A stretch of 37,352 nucleotides of DNA from Streptomyces sp. NP-1717 (GCF_022695985.1 NZ_JAAPBF010000049.1:1-37352), one strand, 5' to 3'; shown: positions 1 to 8,860, numbered from the stretch's first letter. Notes: generated by a model from the letters alone, not told the origin. Made by a program: numbers and translations.

Positions 1-4
1 ATTC

Positions 5-1906
5 GTGGGTGGGATCACGCTGGTGAAGGACGACGAGCAGGCCGCCGTGCCCGCCCCGGCCGCGACCGAACCGCCCCCACCTACCACCGGCGCCGCCACC
101 CCGGGCGGGGAACTCTCCCCCCGCCGGGTGCGGTTGGTCTTCACCGGCCTCATGCTCGCGCTGCTGCTCGCGGCGCTGGAGCAGATGATCGTCGCCACCG
201 CCCTGCCGAAGATCGTCGGGGAGCTGCAGGGCCTCGACCGGATGCCCTGGGCCATCACCGCCTACCTGCTGACCTCCACGATCGGCCTGCCGATCTACGG
301 CAAGCTCGGCGACCTCTTCGGCCGCAAGGGCGTCTTCCAGTTCGCCATCGTCGTGTTCGTCGTCGGATCGGCCCTGGCCGGCTGGTCGCGCACCATGAAC
401 GAACTCATCGCCTTCCGCGCCCTCCAGGGCGTCGGCGCCGGCGGACTCATGATCGGCGTCCAGGCGATCATCGCCGACATCGTGCCGCCCCGTGAACGCG
501 GCCGCTACATGGGCCTCATCGGCGGCGCGTTCGGTCTCGCCTCGGTCGCCGGACCGCTGCTCGGCGGCTTCTTCACCGACCACGTCTCCTGGCGCTGGTG
601 CTTCTACTTCAACGTGCCGTTCGGCCTCGTCACGCTCGCCGTCGTCACCGTCGTACTCAGACTCCCCAAGCCCAGCGGCAAGGCGCGGCTCGACGTCATG
701 GGCGCGGTGCTGCTCGCAGCCGCCTCGACGTGCCTGGTCCTGCTGACCAGTTGGGGCGGTACGGAGTACGAGTGGGGCTCGCGCGAGATCCTCGGCCTCG
801 CCGCCGGCGCCGTCGTGACGGCCGTCCTGTTCGTGGTGGTCGAGCACTTCGCGCCCGAACCGATCATCCCGCTGCGGCTGTTCCGCGACTCGATCTTCAA
901 CATCACCGGACTCGTCGGCGCGGTCGTCGGCATCGCGCTCTTCGGCGCCGCCAGCTATCTGCCGACCTTCCTCCAGATGGTCGACGGCGCCTCGGCCACC
1001 GAGTCCGGCCTGCTGATGCTGCCCATGATGGGCGGCATCGTCGCCGCCTCCGTCGTCTCCGGCCAGCTCATCAGCCGCACCGGCCACTACCGGATCTACC
1101 CCATCCTCGGCAGCGCCGTCTCCGCCGTCGGCATGTGGCTGCTGTCCCGGCTGGAGACCGGCACGTCCCGGCTCGAATACAGCCTCTGGCAGGCGGTCCT
1201 CGGCATCGGCATCGGCCTGGTCATGCCGGTCCTGATCCTCGCCGTGCAGAACTCGGTCCAGCCCTCCGACCTCGGCACCGCCACCAGCGCCAACAACTAC
1301 TTCCGGCAGATCGGCGGCAGCGTCGGCGCCGCCATCTTCGGCACGCTCTTCGCCGACCGGCTCACCGACGCGCTCGTCGAGCGCATCCCGTCCGGCGCCG
1401 GGCTGCCCAGCGCCGAATCCATCACACCGCAGATGGTGCACGCGATGCCGCCCGAGCTGCGCGACAGCTACATCCAGGCGTACGCGGACGCGATGCCGCG
1501 GATCTTCCTCTATCTCGTGCCGGTGCTTCTGCTCGGCCTGCTCATCGCCTGCTTCCTCAAGGAGAAACCGCTGGTGTCCCACAACGCCTCCGCCGCCGAG
1601 TCCACCGCGTCCCGGCCCCGGAAGAGCCTGCCGGTGCGGACATCGGCTCCGCTCACGGCGAGCTGGGCCAGCGCGGTGAGGAGACCGGACAGTCCGCCGC
1701 CCCGCCCGCCGTCGAGCGGAATCGTGCGGTGGGGACGGTCACCGAGGACGGCCGAGACCAGCCGGCTCAGCACCCGGCCCGGCCCGACCTCGGTGAACAC
1801 CCGGGCACCGGCCGCGTACATGGCCTCGATCTGCTCGGCGAACCTGACGGGCGAGCCGATCTGCGCGGCGAGCCCCGCCCGTACCCCGGCGGGATCCGCC
1901 GGATAG
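5..1906 (+). CDS. DHA2-family MFS drug efflux transporter, C-terminus replaced
   Basis: Proton-driven multidrug exporter of the 14-helix DHA2 (EmrB/QacA) type in the cytoplasmic membrane. Visible are an N-terminal Pro/Ala-rich cytoplasmic tail (residues 1-40), the first helix with '[18 protein letters not shown]', motif A '[11 protein letters not shown]' and motif C '[12 protein letters not shown]', followed by hydrophobic segments to about residue 525. The core ends in '[10 protein letters not shown]', as in Streptomyces relatives, which from memory usually continue into carboxypeptidase-regulatory-like domains. Here the last 100 or so residues are instead Pro/Ser/Arg-rich and are the antisense of the AT region of the neighbouring KS-AT gene, so I read them as non-native. 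The start is uncertain: GTG at 5 is the first in the window, GTG at 23 is also possible, and the gene may begin outside. Efflux function is likely if the core folds; the tail is probably junk. Confidence 0.85.
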   Translation: MGGITLVKDDEQAAVPAPAATEPPPPTTGAATPGGELSPRRVRLVFTGLMLALLLAALEQMIVATALPKIVGELQGLDRMPWAITAYLLTSTIGLPIYGKLGDLFGRKGVFQFAIVVFVVGSALAGWSRTMNELIAFRALQGVGAGGLMIGVQAIIADIVPPRERGRYMGLIGGAFGLASVAGPLLGGFFTDHVSWRWCFYFNVPFGLVTLAVVTVVLRLPKPSGKARLDVMGAVLLAAASTCLVLLTSWGGTEYEWGSREILGLAAGAVVTAVLFVVVEHFAPEPIIPLRLFRDSIFNITGLVGAVVGIALFGAASYLPTFLQMVDGASATESGLLMLPMMGGIVAASVVSGQLISRTGHYRIYPILGSAVSAVGMWLLSRLETGTSRLEYSLWQAVLGIGIGLVMPVLILAVQNSVQPSDLGTATSANNYFRQIGGSVGAAIFGTLFADRLTDALVERIPSGAGLPSAESITPQMVHAMPPELRDSYIQAYADAMPRIFLYLVPVLLLGLLIACFLKEKPLVSHNASAAESTASRPRKSLPVRTSAPLTASWASAVRRPDSPPPRPPSSGIVRWGRSPRTAETSRLSTRPGPTSVNTRAPAAYMASICSANLTGEPICAASPARTPAGSAG

Positions 1907-4900
1907 GGCTCGGCCGTGCGGTTGGCCCATACGTCGAACGCGGGCGGATAGACGGTCAGTTCGCCCAGGCGCTCGGCGAAGGCCTCGCCCGCGCCCGCGA
2001 GCAGCGGACTGTGGAAGGCGCACGCCACCTGGAGCGGTTTGACGGAGTGTCCGGCGTCCCGAAGCCGCGCGACGGCCGCGGCCACCTGCTCGGTCGGTCC
2101 CGAAATGACCGTCTGGGTGGGCGAGTTACGGTTCGCGGCCACCACCTCACCGGCGAGACCGGCCAGCCGCAGCACCTCGTCCACCTGCTCGGGCGACGCG
2201 GTGACGGCGGCCATCGTGCCGGGGTCACCGCCCGCCGTCCGGGCCAGGATGGCCTCGGCGCGCTCGGCGCTCGCCATGATGACGTCCTGCGGGGAGAGCG
2301 CTCCGGCCACTCCGAGCGCGACCAGTTCGCCGTAACTGTGTCCCGCCGCCATGGCCGGACGTACGCCGACGGAGGCGAGCAACTCGGCGGCGGCGAGTTC
2401 GACCATGCCCAGCGTGGGCTGGGCGACGGCCGTGTCGGTGATACGGGCCAGCTGATCCGCCCTGCCCTGCTCGCCGAAGGCGGCCGGGGGATGGAGGACA
2501 TCGGCCCAGCGCGCGCCGAGCTGGAGATGGCGCTGCAACTCCGGGAAGGCGACGAAGAGTTCGGCGAGCATGCCCGGACGCTGACTGCCCTGTCCGGGGA
2601 AGAGGAACGCCAGTTTCCCGTCGTCGGTCCCGGCTCCCTGAGCCGTCCCGGCGGTCTCGGCCGCGTGGATTCCCGCCTCCGGTGCGTGCTCCCCCTCGGC
2701 CGCGCGGCGCAGCAGTTCGGGCAGCTCGGCGAGGCTGTCCGCCACCACGGCGATCCACACGCGCTCGCCACGGACCGCGCCCCGGTCGCTTCGCTGTGCG
2801 GCGCTACGCGCGTAGTCGCGCAGTCTCCACCGGCCACCCTTGGCGAGGAGGTCCTGAAGGGCTCGGACCGACCGCCGTGCGGCCTCGGCGTCCAGGCCCC
2901 GGAACGTGAGGAGTTCGGCCGGCCAGGTGTCGAGGGCATGCGTGGGTGGCGCCTGGGTGTACGCGCGTAGAACGGCGTGGAAGTTGGTGCCGCCGAATCC
3001 GAAGGCGCTGACTCCCGCGACACGCTCAGCGGGCTCCACCGCCCACGGCGTCGCCTTCGTGTGGAAGACGAACGGGCTGCTCGCCGACTTCCAGGCGGCG
3101 TTGGGCTCCTTCAGATGCAGGGTCGGCGGCTTCACGCCGTGGTAGAGCGCCAGGGTCACCTTGATCAGTCCGGCGAGCCCGGCGGCGCACTTGGTGTGCC
3201 CGATCTGGGACTTGACCGAGCCGACCGCGCAACTGGCCACCTCCGCACCGGCCTCGGTGAACACCTCGGTGAGCGTGCCCAGTTCGGTACGGTCCCCGAC
3301 GACGGTCCCCGTGCCGTGCGCCTCGACCAGCCCCACATCGGCGGGCGAGACACCGGCGTTGCGGTAGGCGCGGGTGAGGGCGGCGTGCTGGCCCTCCGGA
3401 CGCGGCGCGGTCAGTCCGAGCGCGCGGCCGTCGCTCGCGCTGCCCACTCCGTCGATGACGGCGTACACCCGGTCGCCGTCGCGCTCGGCGTCGGCGAGGC
3501 GCTTGAGCACCACGCAGGCGACACCCTCGCCGAGGGCGATGCCGTCGGCGGCGGCGTCGAAGGTGGCCGAGCGTCCCGTGGGGGAGAGCGCGTGCACGGA
3601 CGAGAACAGCAGATAGTCGTTGATGCCGTTGTGCAGGTCGGCGCCGCCGCACAGCACCATGTCGCTGGTGCCCGCGACGAGTTCCTTGCAGGCGACGTCC
3701 ACGGCGGTGAGCGAGGAGGCACACGCGGCGTCGACGGTGTAGTTGGCGCCGCCGAGGTCGAGCCGGTTGGCGACGCGCCCCGCGATGACGTTGGCGAGCA
3801 TCCCGGGGAACGAGTCCTCGGTGAGCCGGGGCAGTTGCTCGTCGAGCGCGGCCGGGATCTCGCCGATGTAGCCGGGCAGCACCGTACGCAGCGTCGTCGC
3901 GTTGGACAGGTCGCTGCCCGCCTCGGCGCCGAACACCACCGACGTACGGGCGTGGTCGGTGCCCTTCGCGTCGTACCCCGCGTCGGCGAGCGCGCGCCGC
4001 GCGGCCTCCAGGGCGAGGAGCTGGACCGGTTCGACGGCCGCGAGCGAGGCCGGCGGAATGCCGTAGCGCAGCGGGTCGAACGGGATCTCCGGCAGGAAGC
4101 CGCCCCAGCGCGAGGGGGTGCGCTCGCCGTCGCCGTCGGGCGCGTAGTAGCGCTCCTGGTCCCAGCGCTGGGCCGGGACCTCGGTGACGCAGTCCTTGCC
4201 CGCGAGGATGTTGGCCCAGAAGTCCGCCAGGTCGGGCGCGCCGGGGAACATGCCCGCCATGCCGACCACGGCGACCCGCAGCGGCTCGGGAGCCGGCCGC
4301 TCCTCGGCGGCGCCGATGCCGAGCGGACCGCGCAGCTCGCCGGCCCTGACGCGCAGTCGGGCCGCGGCGCCCTCGGTCACCGAATGGTGCAGCGCGGCGA
4401 CGGTGGTGACCACGTCCCGCAGGACCACGACCTCACCCGCCATGAACATGCCCTCGTCGGCCTGCCGGGTCTCGTCGACGGCGAGCAGGTCGTCGCCGAC
4501 GCGCTCGATGCCCTTGCTGGCGAGCCGCAGCCGGCCGACATTGAACCGCTCCAGCCGCTCCCAGATCTCCCGGTCGGGCACGCCCTGTTCGCGCAGCTCG
4601 TCCTTGAGGGCGGTGAAGTCCTCGCTGATGGCGCTGCGTGCGCACCGGGTGGCGTGACCGGGGGCGGTCTCCAGCAGATCGGTCCGCTCGGCGTCGAGGA
4701 TCCGGCGCTGGAAGAGCGGCTGGATGGCGCCGCCGCGTACGGCCTCCTCGGTGAACAGGTAGGCCGTGCCCATGAGTACGCCGAAGGCGACACCCGCCCG
4801 GGTCAGCGGCGCCGCCAGGGCGGCGGCCATCGCGGCGGACCGGTCGTCGTGGATGCCACCGGCGAAGAGCACGGTCAGCTCGGCGGCCGTCTCCGCTCCG

Positions 4901-6336
4901 TCCTTGGCACCCCCCTTGGCTCCGGCCTCGGCCTCGGCGAGGAATTCGAGCAGGACCTCGGTCTGCGCCTCCCACAGCGGGAAGCTGTTGCGCGGCCCGA
5001 CATGGCCGCCGCACTCGGCGCCCTCGAAGATGAACCGGCGCGCGCCCGCCGCCAGGAACTGCCGCAGCAGTCCGGGGGAGGGCACATGCAGGAAGGTCGT
5101 GATGCCCTCCGCCTCCAGCGCGGCGGCCTGGGCCGGCCTGCCGCCCGCGACGATGGCGTGCGTGGGCCTGAGCTCCCGTACGACGTCGAGCTGCGCGGCC
5201 TTGATCTCCTCGTCGGCGAAACCGAGGATTCCGACGCCCCACTTGGCGTCGCCGAGCGCGTCGCGGGTGTGCCGCAGCATCGAGCGGGTCCGGTCGGCGT
5301 TCGCCAGGGCGAGCGCGAGGAACGGCAGACCGCCGTCGGCCGCGACGGCCGCCGCGAAGGCGGGCTCGTCGCTGACGCGCGTCATCGGCCCCTGGGCGAT
5401 GGGCAGCCGGGTGCCGAGTGCGCGTGCTCCGGCCGACCCGGCGGCCAGCGCGGCGGCCGGCGCGTCGTCGCCGAAGGCTTCCGCCATGGCGGTCCCGATG
5501 CCGCGTACGGCCTCCGCCACCGTGGTCCAGCGCTCGGCGAACGAGGCGGCGAGAAAGGCGTCCTGGCCGAGCGGGACGAACTGGGTCCGGAGATCGTCCG
5601 TACCGATCCGGGCGGCGAACTCGGCCTGGTCCGAGGGGAGTTCGGGGGCCCCGGGGCCACGGCGGCGCAGAACGCGCGTCCCGTGGTGCAGCACGGTCTC
5701 CGAGCCGTCGAGCCCGGCCAGCACGCCGGCGAGTTCAGTCGGCAGTCCCGCCTCGTCGAACAGCGCGAGCTGGGTGTCGAGCACGACACCGGCCGCGCCG
5801 CCGGCGACGGTCGCCGCCGCGGTGTGCGGGCCGATGCCGCCGCAGGCCCAGACGGGCAGGTCCAGGGCGGGTTCGGCGAGCACCTGCTGGAGAAGGACGA
5901 AGGTGCTCAGCTCGCCCGCGCGTCCGCCGCTCTCCGAGCCGCGCACGATCAGTCCGCAAGCCCCGGCCTCGGCCGCGCTCAACGCCTCGGCCAGGCAGGT
6001 GACTTCGACCAGGACACGGTGGCCGGCGAACTCGGCGGGCGACCGCGAGGGGTCGGCGAGGAGCACCGTGTCCACGAGTTCGGGCAGCTCACCGGCGGTC
6101 GCGGAACAGCCCTCCCGTACGCGGACGCCGAACGGCACGGACGACCAGCGGCAGGTCCGGTCGAGCAGGTCGACCACCTCGCGGGGGTCCTCGACGGGGA
6201 GTTCGAGGACACCTGTCGCGCCGGCGGCGGCGGCCGTGGCTGTCAGTCGTGGGGACGGCCGTTGAAGAGGGTTGATCACGATGACCGAATGCGGCAGGGA
6301 AAAGTCGTTGGACCAGGAGGGTCCTGGAGTCCGCAT
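1510..6336 (-). CDS. PfaA/HglE-like synthase: two NMO/PfaD-type barrels, KS, AT; truncated
   Basis: Multidomain fatty-acid/polyketide synthase fragment of 1608 residues. In order: a first FMN-type TIM barrel (about 15-240; '[10 protein letters not shown]', 'VWACGGIG'), a second nitronate-monooxygenase/PfaD-like barrel (about 305-680; '[12 protein letters not shown]', '[12 protein letters not shown]', '[10 protein letters not shown]'), a ketosynthase (about 700-1130) with active Cys872 in 'VDAACASS' and the His motifs 'VEAHGTGT' and 'GHTKCAAG', and an acyltransferase (about 1247-1560) with 'FPGQGSQ' and Ser1334 in 'GHSYGE'. Catalytic residues look intact. No ACP, KR, DH or thioesterase follows, although related PUFA/HglE-type proteins continue into carrier and reductive domains. 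The last 30 or so residues are the antisense of the MFS gene. ATG at 6336 is preceded by GGAGAG at good spacing. The product of the pathway is unknown and the protein is probably inactive alone unless a carrier is supplied in trans. Confidence 0.85.
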   Translation of the reverse strand: MRTPGPSWSNDFSLPHSVIVINPLQRPSPRLTATAAAAGATGVLELPVEDPREVVDLLDRTCRWSSVPFGVRVREGCSATAGELPELVDTVLLADPSRSPAEFAGHRVLVEVTCLAEALSAAEAGACGLIVRGSESGGRAGELSTFVLLQQVLAEPALDLPVWACGGIGPHTAAATVAGGAAGVVLDTQLALFDEAGLPTELAGVLAGLDGSETVLHHGTRVLRRRGPGAPELPSDQAEFAARIGTDDLRTQFVPLGQDAFLAASFAERWTTVAEAVRGIGTAMAEAFGDDAPAAALAAGSAGARALGTRLPIAQGPMTRVSDEPAFAAAVAADGGLPFLALALANADRTRSMLRHTRDALGDAKWGVGILGFADEEIKAAQLDVVRELRPTHAIVAGGRPAQAAALEAEGITTFLHVPSPGLLRQFLAAGARRFIFEGAECGGHVGPRNSFPLWEAQTEVLLEFLAEAEAGAKGGAKDGAETAAELTVLFAGGIHDDRSAAMAAALAAPLTRAGVAFGVLMGTAYLFTEEAVRGGAIQPLFQRRILDAERTDLLETAPGHATRCARSAISEDFTALKDELREQGVPDREIWERLERFNVGRLRLASKGIERVGDDLLAVDETRQADEGMFMAGEVVVLRDVVTTVAALHHSVTEGAAARLRVRAGELRGPLGIGAAEERPAPEPLRVAVVGMAGMFPGAPDLADFWANILAGKDCVTEVPAQRWDQERYYAPDGDGERTPSRWGGFLPEIPFDPLRYGIPPASLAAVEPVQLLALEAARRALADAGYDAKGTDHARTSVVFGAEAGSDLSNATTLRTVLPGYIGEIPAALDEQLPRLTEDSFPGMLANVIAGRVANRLDLGGANYTVDAACASSLTAVDVACKELVAGTSDMVLCGGADLHNGINDYLLFSSVHALSPTGRSATFDAAADGIALGEGVACVVLKRLADAERDGDRVYAVIDGVGSASDGRALGLTAPRPEGQHAALTRAYRNAGVSPADVGLVEAHGTGTVVGDRTELGTLTEVFTEAGAEVASCAVGSVKSQIGHTKCAAGLAGLIKVTLALYHGVKPPTLHLKEPNAAWKSASSPFVFHTKATPWAVEPAERVAGVSAFGFGGTNFHAVLRAYTQAPPTHALDTWPAELLTFRGLDAEAARRSVRALQDLLAKGGRWRLRDYARSAAQRSDRGAVRGERVWIAVVADSLAELPELLRRAAEGEHAPEAGIHAAETAGTAQGAGTDDGKLAFLFPGQGSQRPGMLAELFVAFPELQRHLQLGARWADVLHPPAAFGEQGRADQLARITDTAVAQPTLGMVELAAAELLASVGVRPAMAAGHSYGELVALGVAGALSPQDVIMASAERAEAILARTAGGDPGTMAAVTASPEQVDEVLRLAGLAGEVVAANRNSPTQTVISGPTEQVAAAVARLRDAGHSVKPLQVACAFHSPLLAGAGEAFAERLGELTVYPPAFDVWANRTAEPYPADPAGVRAGLAAQIGSPVRFAEQIEAMYAAGARVFTEVGPGRVLSRLVSAVLGDRPHRTIPLDGGRGGGLSGLLTALAQLAVSGADVRTGRLFRGRDAVDSAAEALWDTSGFSLRKQAMSRPSRSTGTR
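1587..1607. other. Probable deletion junction joining two convergent genes tail to tail
   Basis: To the left, the plus strand matches the expected end of a DHA2 transporter core ('PLVSHNA'). To the right, the minus strand matches the expected end of a PfaA-like AT module ('LFRGRDA'). Within about 20 bases both family-like patterns stop, and each frame then runs on as the antisense of the other gene (shared open region 1510-1906). The expected transporter tail and the expected ACP/reductive domains of the synthase are both missing. The simplest reading is a deletion that removed both 3' ends and whatever lay between them. An assembly chimera would look the same. Confidence 0.55.
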
Positions 6337-6923
6337 GAACTCTCCAGTTGCGGGGGGCAGTTGTGGGGATTGGCAGTTAAGTAGCCGCGCTTCCCCAGAG
6401 TCAACCGATCGCAGAGAGTCACCGTCCCCATTTTTCGAACATCTGTGCGTCTTTGATGCCTGGTGGATTCGGTCGGGCGGGGGGTTGGGAGCCGTTTTTC
6501 ATATGTGTCATCCGCGGATCATGTCGTTGATATCGACCTGACATGCTCGCGGAACGTTCGGCGTGCGCCCGCGCCAGAGGCTGTGCTTCAGATCACAATA
6601 ACTTTCTCGATGGGTGTCCGCTTTCGGCCTTATGGCTACGCAGCGTGATGAATTTCCGGCGAGTCGGCCCGATGGCCTTCATGGGTCGGTTTCGGCAGTT
6701 CAGCGGCGCGAAACGGCCGGTGGCGGCGCTTCTGGAAACCTTCTTTCGCAGCGTTTCGACACTCAATGTCCACAGAGAGACGAAAGATTGGCGACGGAGC
6801 GCAGCCGAGAACCACCCCGCCGCACCTCCGCGAGGGCCGCGCGCTCCCCACGACCTCACGTTCTTCCGCTCCCGCGCGTCTGCTTGATGAAGGCGAACGC
6901 GGTACGAGAGGGAGGCCGGGACC
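6337..6923. other. Long non-coding divergent region upstream of synthase and ogt genes
   Basis: About 590 bases without a convincing gene. It is visibly less GC-rich than its flanks, especially 6420-6660 (runs such as ATTTTTCG, TTTTTCATATG and CACAATAAC), and its short open frames lack Streptomyces third-position bias. It must hold the promoter of the minus-strand synthase and, at its right end, the ECF-type promoter of the first methyltransferase gene. The AT-rich stretch may be regulatory or a remnant of transferred DNA. I see no clear repeat or IS end. Confidence 0.5.
6852..6881 (+). promoter_or_regulatory. Predicted ECF sigma promoter of the first methyltransferase gene
   Basis: GACCTCACGTTCT (6852-6864), 12 bases, then CGTCT (6877-6881). 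The same two elements at exactly the same spacing occur at 7499-7528 in front of the sigma gene, while the 12 bases between them differ. A -10 element of CGTC type with about 16 bases back to a conserved -35 core fits ECF sigma promoters. Transcription would start near 6887, giving a leader of about 37 bases with GAGAGGGAGG before the ATG at 6924. Confidence 0.7.
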
Positions 6924-7478
6924 ATGAACACGGACGCGGGCACGAGTGCGGACGCGGGCAGTCGAACGGACGTCCGCCACGCGGTCGTCGAGACGTCGCT
7001 CGGCGGGCTGACCGTGGTGGTGTCGGGCGGCGCGATCACCGGACTGTACTTCCCGCACCACTGGTACATGCCGTCCGAGGCGAGCCTCGGCAGGCGCGTC
7101 GACGCCCACGAGGACCCCCTGATCACCCTGGCCGCGACCCAGCTCGGCGAGTACCTGGACGGCGAGCGGACCGCGTTCGACCTGCCGACACGGACGCACG
7201 GGGACGCGTTCCAGGAGCGGGTCTGGGCGATGCTCCGCGAGATCCCGTTCGGCGAGACGACCACCTACGGCCAACTCGCCGAACGGCTCGGGAACAAGGC
7301 GCTCGCGCAGTCCGTGGGCCAGGCGGTCGGCCACAACCCGATCTCCATCATCGTGGCCTGCCACCGGGTGGTCGGCAGCAACGGCAAGCTCACCGGCTTC
7401 GCCGGCGGGCTCGAACGCAAACAGCGCCTCCTGGAGATCGAGGAGCCGCCGACCGTGAAGGAGGCCAGGCTCTTCTGA
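6924..7478 (+). CDS. ogt: Methylated-DNA--protein-cysteine methyltransferase (first copy)
   Basis: Suicide DNA-repair protein that moves the alkyl group from O6-alkylguanine (or O4-alkylthymine) to its own cysteine. The 184-residue protein has an N-terminal ribonuclease-H-like domain (about 20-90) and the C-terminal DNA-binding and active-site domain: 'FQERVWAMLREIPFGETTTYGQLA', 'NKALAQSVGQAVGHNP', then Cys146 in 'VACHRVVGSNG' and 'FAGGLERKQRLLEIE'. The usual Pro before the active Cys is Ala here, but Cys-His-Arg is intact, so it should be active rather than an alkyltransferase-like protein. The start at 6924 is fixed by the strong ribosome site GAGGGAGG. A shared promoter motif suggests control by the sigma factor encoded just downstream, as one regulon with the second copy. 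Confidence 0.93.
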   Translation: MNTDAGTSADAGSRTDVRHAVVETSLGGLTVVVSGGAITGLYFPHHWYMPSEASLGRRVDAHEDPLITLAATQLGEYLDGERTAFDLPTRTHGDAFQERVWAMLREIPFGETTTYGQLAERLGNKALAQSVGQAVGHNPISIIVACHRVVGSNGKLTGFAGGLERKQRLLEIEEPPTVKEARLF

Positions 7479-7498
7479 GCGCGGCTCACCGTACGCCG

Positions 7499-7528
7499 GA
7501 CCTCACGTTCTCCGGGGCCCGGACGTCT
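7499..7528 (+). promoter_or_regulatory. Predicted autoregulated ECF promoter giving a leaderless sigma mRNA
   Basis: GACCTCACGTTCT (7499-7511), 12 bases, then CGTCT (7524-7528), matching the element at 6852-6881 in both boxes and spacing. The -10 ends 5 bases before the ATG at 7534, so transcription should begin at or next to the start codon. No Shine-Dalgarno sequence lies between. This implies a leaderless mRNA and positive autoregulation. Confidence 0.7.
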
Positions 7529-7533
7529 ACAGA

Positions 7534-8169
7534 ATGATGGACATGAAGAAGCCTTTCGAGCGGGTGGTCGAGGAACACGCGGACACCGTGCTCCGGGTGT
7601 GCCGGGCGGTCGTCGGCGTCCACGACGCCGATGACGCCTGGTCGGAGACGTTCCTCGCGGCGATGCGCGCCTATCCGGACCTGCCGGACGACGCCAACGT
7701 GGAGGCGTGGCTCGTGACCATCGCCCACCGCAAGGCCATCGACCTCACCCGCGCCGGGCGGCGGCACGCGGTCCCCGTGGCGGACCTGCCCGAGCGGCCG
7801 TCGACCGTAGGACTGCCCGGCGGGACCGACCACGACCTGTGGCGAGCCGTCAGGGCACTGCCCGGGAAACAGCGGCAGGCGGTGGCGTACCACCACTTCG
7901 CCGGACTGCCGTACCGGGAGGTCGCGGAGATCGTCGGCGGCACCCCGGAGGCGGCACGGCGCGCCGCCTCCGACGGCATCAAGGCGCTCAGAACGACGCT
8001 CGCGGACCCGGACCGGGCCGCGTCCGCAGAAGCGGATACGGGCGCGGGCACCGGCGCGGGCACCGGCGCGCGCGGTCGGCCCGAACCACATGGACCGCGT
8101 GAGCCGGGCAGGCCGCGTGAGCCGCGTGAGTCACGTCAGAACGCGAAGCTGAAAGGAGCGACACCGTGA
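7534..8169 (+). CDS. ECF RNA polymerase sigma factor, probable alkylation-response regulator
   Basis: Directs RNA polymerase to its own target promoters. Region 2 lies at about residues 8-80 ('FERVVEEHADTVLRVCRAVV', 'DDAWSETFLAAM', 'VEAWLVTIAHRKAIDLTRAGRR') and region 4 at about 108-155 ('LPGKQRQAVAYHHFAGLPYREVAEIVGGTPEAARRAASDGIKALR'-type helix-turn-helix). There is no anti-sigma gene; the stop codon overlaps the start of the second methyltransferase gene (GTGA at 8166-8169), so the two are translationally coupled. The C-terminus (from about 165) is a low-complexity tail rich in Gly, Ala, Arg and Pro, coded partly by 12-bp tandem repeats. ATG 7534, 7537 and 7543 are all in frame; the promoter position favours 7534. 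The pairing with two repair genes argues that it senses or relays alkylation damage; that role is inference. Confidence 0.9.
   Translation: MMDMKKPFERVVEEHADTVLRVCRAVVGVHDADDAWSETFLAAMRAYPDLPDDANVEAWLVTIAHRKAIDLTRAGRRHAVPVADLPERPSTVGLPGGTDHDLWRAVRALPGKQRQAVAYHHFAGLPYREVAEIVGGTPEAARRAASDGIKALRTTLADPDRAASAEADTGAGTGAGTGARGRPEPHGPREPGRPREPRESRQNAKLKGATP
8041..8070 (+). repeat. 12-bp tandem repeat in the sigma factor C-terminal tail
   Basis: GGCGCGGGCACC occurs at 8041-8052 and 8053-8064, followed by a partial third copy. It encodes Gly-Ala-Gly-Thr units. Being a multiple of three, slippage here would change tail length without breaking the frame or the coupling to the next gene. Confidence 0.75.
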
Positions 8170-8801
8170 AGGACACCACCGGTGACCCGGACCTCTCCAC
8201 CCTCCTCGCCCGCGCCACCGCGGACCCCGCGACCCTCGCCCGGCTCCACACCACGCTGGAGGACGCGGCCGGCCGCGACGGCCTGCTGGACGTCGCGTAC
8301 ACCGTCGTCGACAGCCCCGTCGGCCGCCTGCTGCTCGCCGCCACCGAGCGGGGCCTCGTCCGGGTGGCCTTCCACAACCAGGACCACGACAAGGTCCTCG
8401 ACACCCTCGCCACGACGCTGAGTCCCCGGGTGCTGCGCGCTCCCAAGCGCCTCGATGACGTGGCCCGCGAACTCGACCAGTACTTCGCCGGCGCCCGCAG
8501 GACGTTCGACCTGCCCCTCGACCTGTCGCTGTCGCACGGGTTCCGGCAGTCGGTGCACCGCCACCTCCCGGAGATCGCCTACGGGCGCACGCTGAGCTAC
8601 GCCGAGGTCGCACGCCTCGTCGGCAACCCGAAGGCGGTCCGCGCGGTCGGCACGGCCTGCGCGACCAACCCGCTCCCCGTCGTCGTCCCCTGCCACCGCG
8701 TGCTGCGCAGCGACGGAACGCTCGGCGGTTACGCGGGCGGCCCCGCCGCCAAGTCCGTCCTCCTGGATCTGGAGGCCGCGGCCCGGCACACCGGCGGGTG
8801 A
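8166..8801 (+). CDS. Methylated-DNA--protein-cysteine methyltransferase with N-terminal extension (second copy)
   Basis: O6-alkylguanine-DNA alkyltransferase of 211 residues. The catalytic core has 'FRQSVHRHLPEIAYGRTLSYAEVARLVG', 'NPKAVRAVGTACATNP' and Cys176 in the canonical 'VVPCHRVLRSDGTLGGYAGG'. About 45 residues precede the usual fold ('LSTLLARATADPATLARLHTTLEDAAGRDGLLDVAYT' region, predicted helical), absent from the first copy. Its GTG start lies inside the stop of the sigma gene, so the two proteins are probably made in similar amounts. That arrangement is typical of sigma/anti-sigma pairs, so this protein may be both repair enzyme and alkylation sensor that restrains or activates the sigma factor. 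Repair activity is well supported; the sensor role is a hypothesis. Confidence 0.92.
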   Translation: MKDTTGDPDLSTLLARATADPATLARLHTTLEDAAGRDGLLDVAYTVVDSPVGRLLLAATERGLVRVAFHNQDHDKVLDTLATTLSPRVLRAPKRLDDVARELDQYFAGARRTFDLPLDLSLSHGFRQSVHRHLPEIAYGRTLSYAEVARLVGNPKAVRAVGTACATNPLPVVVPCHRVLRSDGTLGGYAGGPAAKSVLLDLEAAARHTGG

Positions 8802-8818
8802 GCCGCGCGGCCGGGGTC

Positions 8819-8860
8819 TTCGGCCGGGTCGGGTCACACGGCTGGCCGGACCCGGCCGAA
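8819..8860 (+). terminator. Hairpin after the sigma/methyltransferase operon
   Basis: Perfect 12-bp stem TTCGGCCGGGTC (8819-8830) / GACCCGGCCGAA (8849-8860) with an 18-base loop, starting 17 bases after the stop codon. There is no T-tract, as is common for Streptomyces terminators. Confidence 0.6.

Noticed and set aside
1620..1906. The C-terminal 100 residues of the first MFS protein as a novel soluble domain
   Set aside because: They are the antisense of a well-conserved AT region and have the composition of a shadow frame.
598..2970. A 790-codon open frame on the plus strand
   Set aside because: It is the antisense or off-frame shadow of the MFS and synthase genes, is dominated by Arg/Gly/Pro/Ala and has no recognisable domain.
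2977..6384. An 1135-codon plus-strand open frame opposite the synthase
   Set aside because: Mirror-frame open reading is common in GC-rich genes; the minus strand has clear NMO, KS and AT motifs and the plus frame has none.
6543..6887. A possible 114-residue gene upstream of the first methyltransferase
   Set aside because: No ribosome site, no third-position bias, and it runs through the predicted ECF promoter.
6924..7478. First methyltransferase as an inactive alkyltransferase-like (ATL) protein
   Set aside because: ATL proteins replace the acceptor Cys, usually by Trp; Cys146 is present here.
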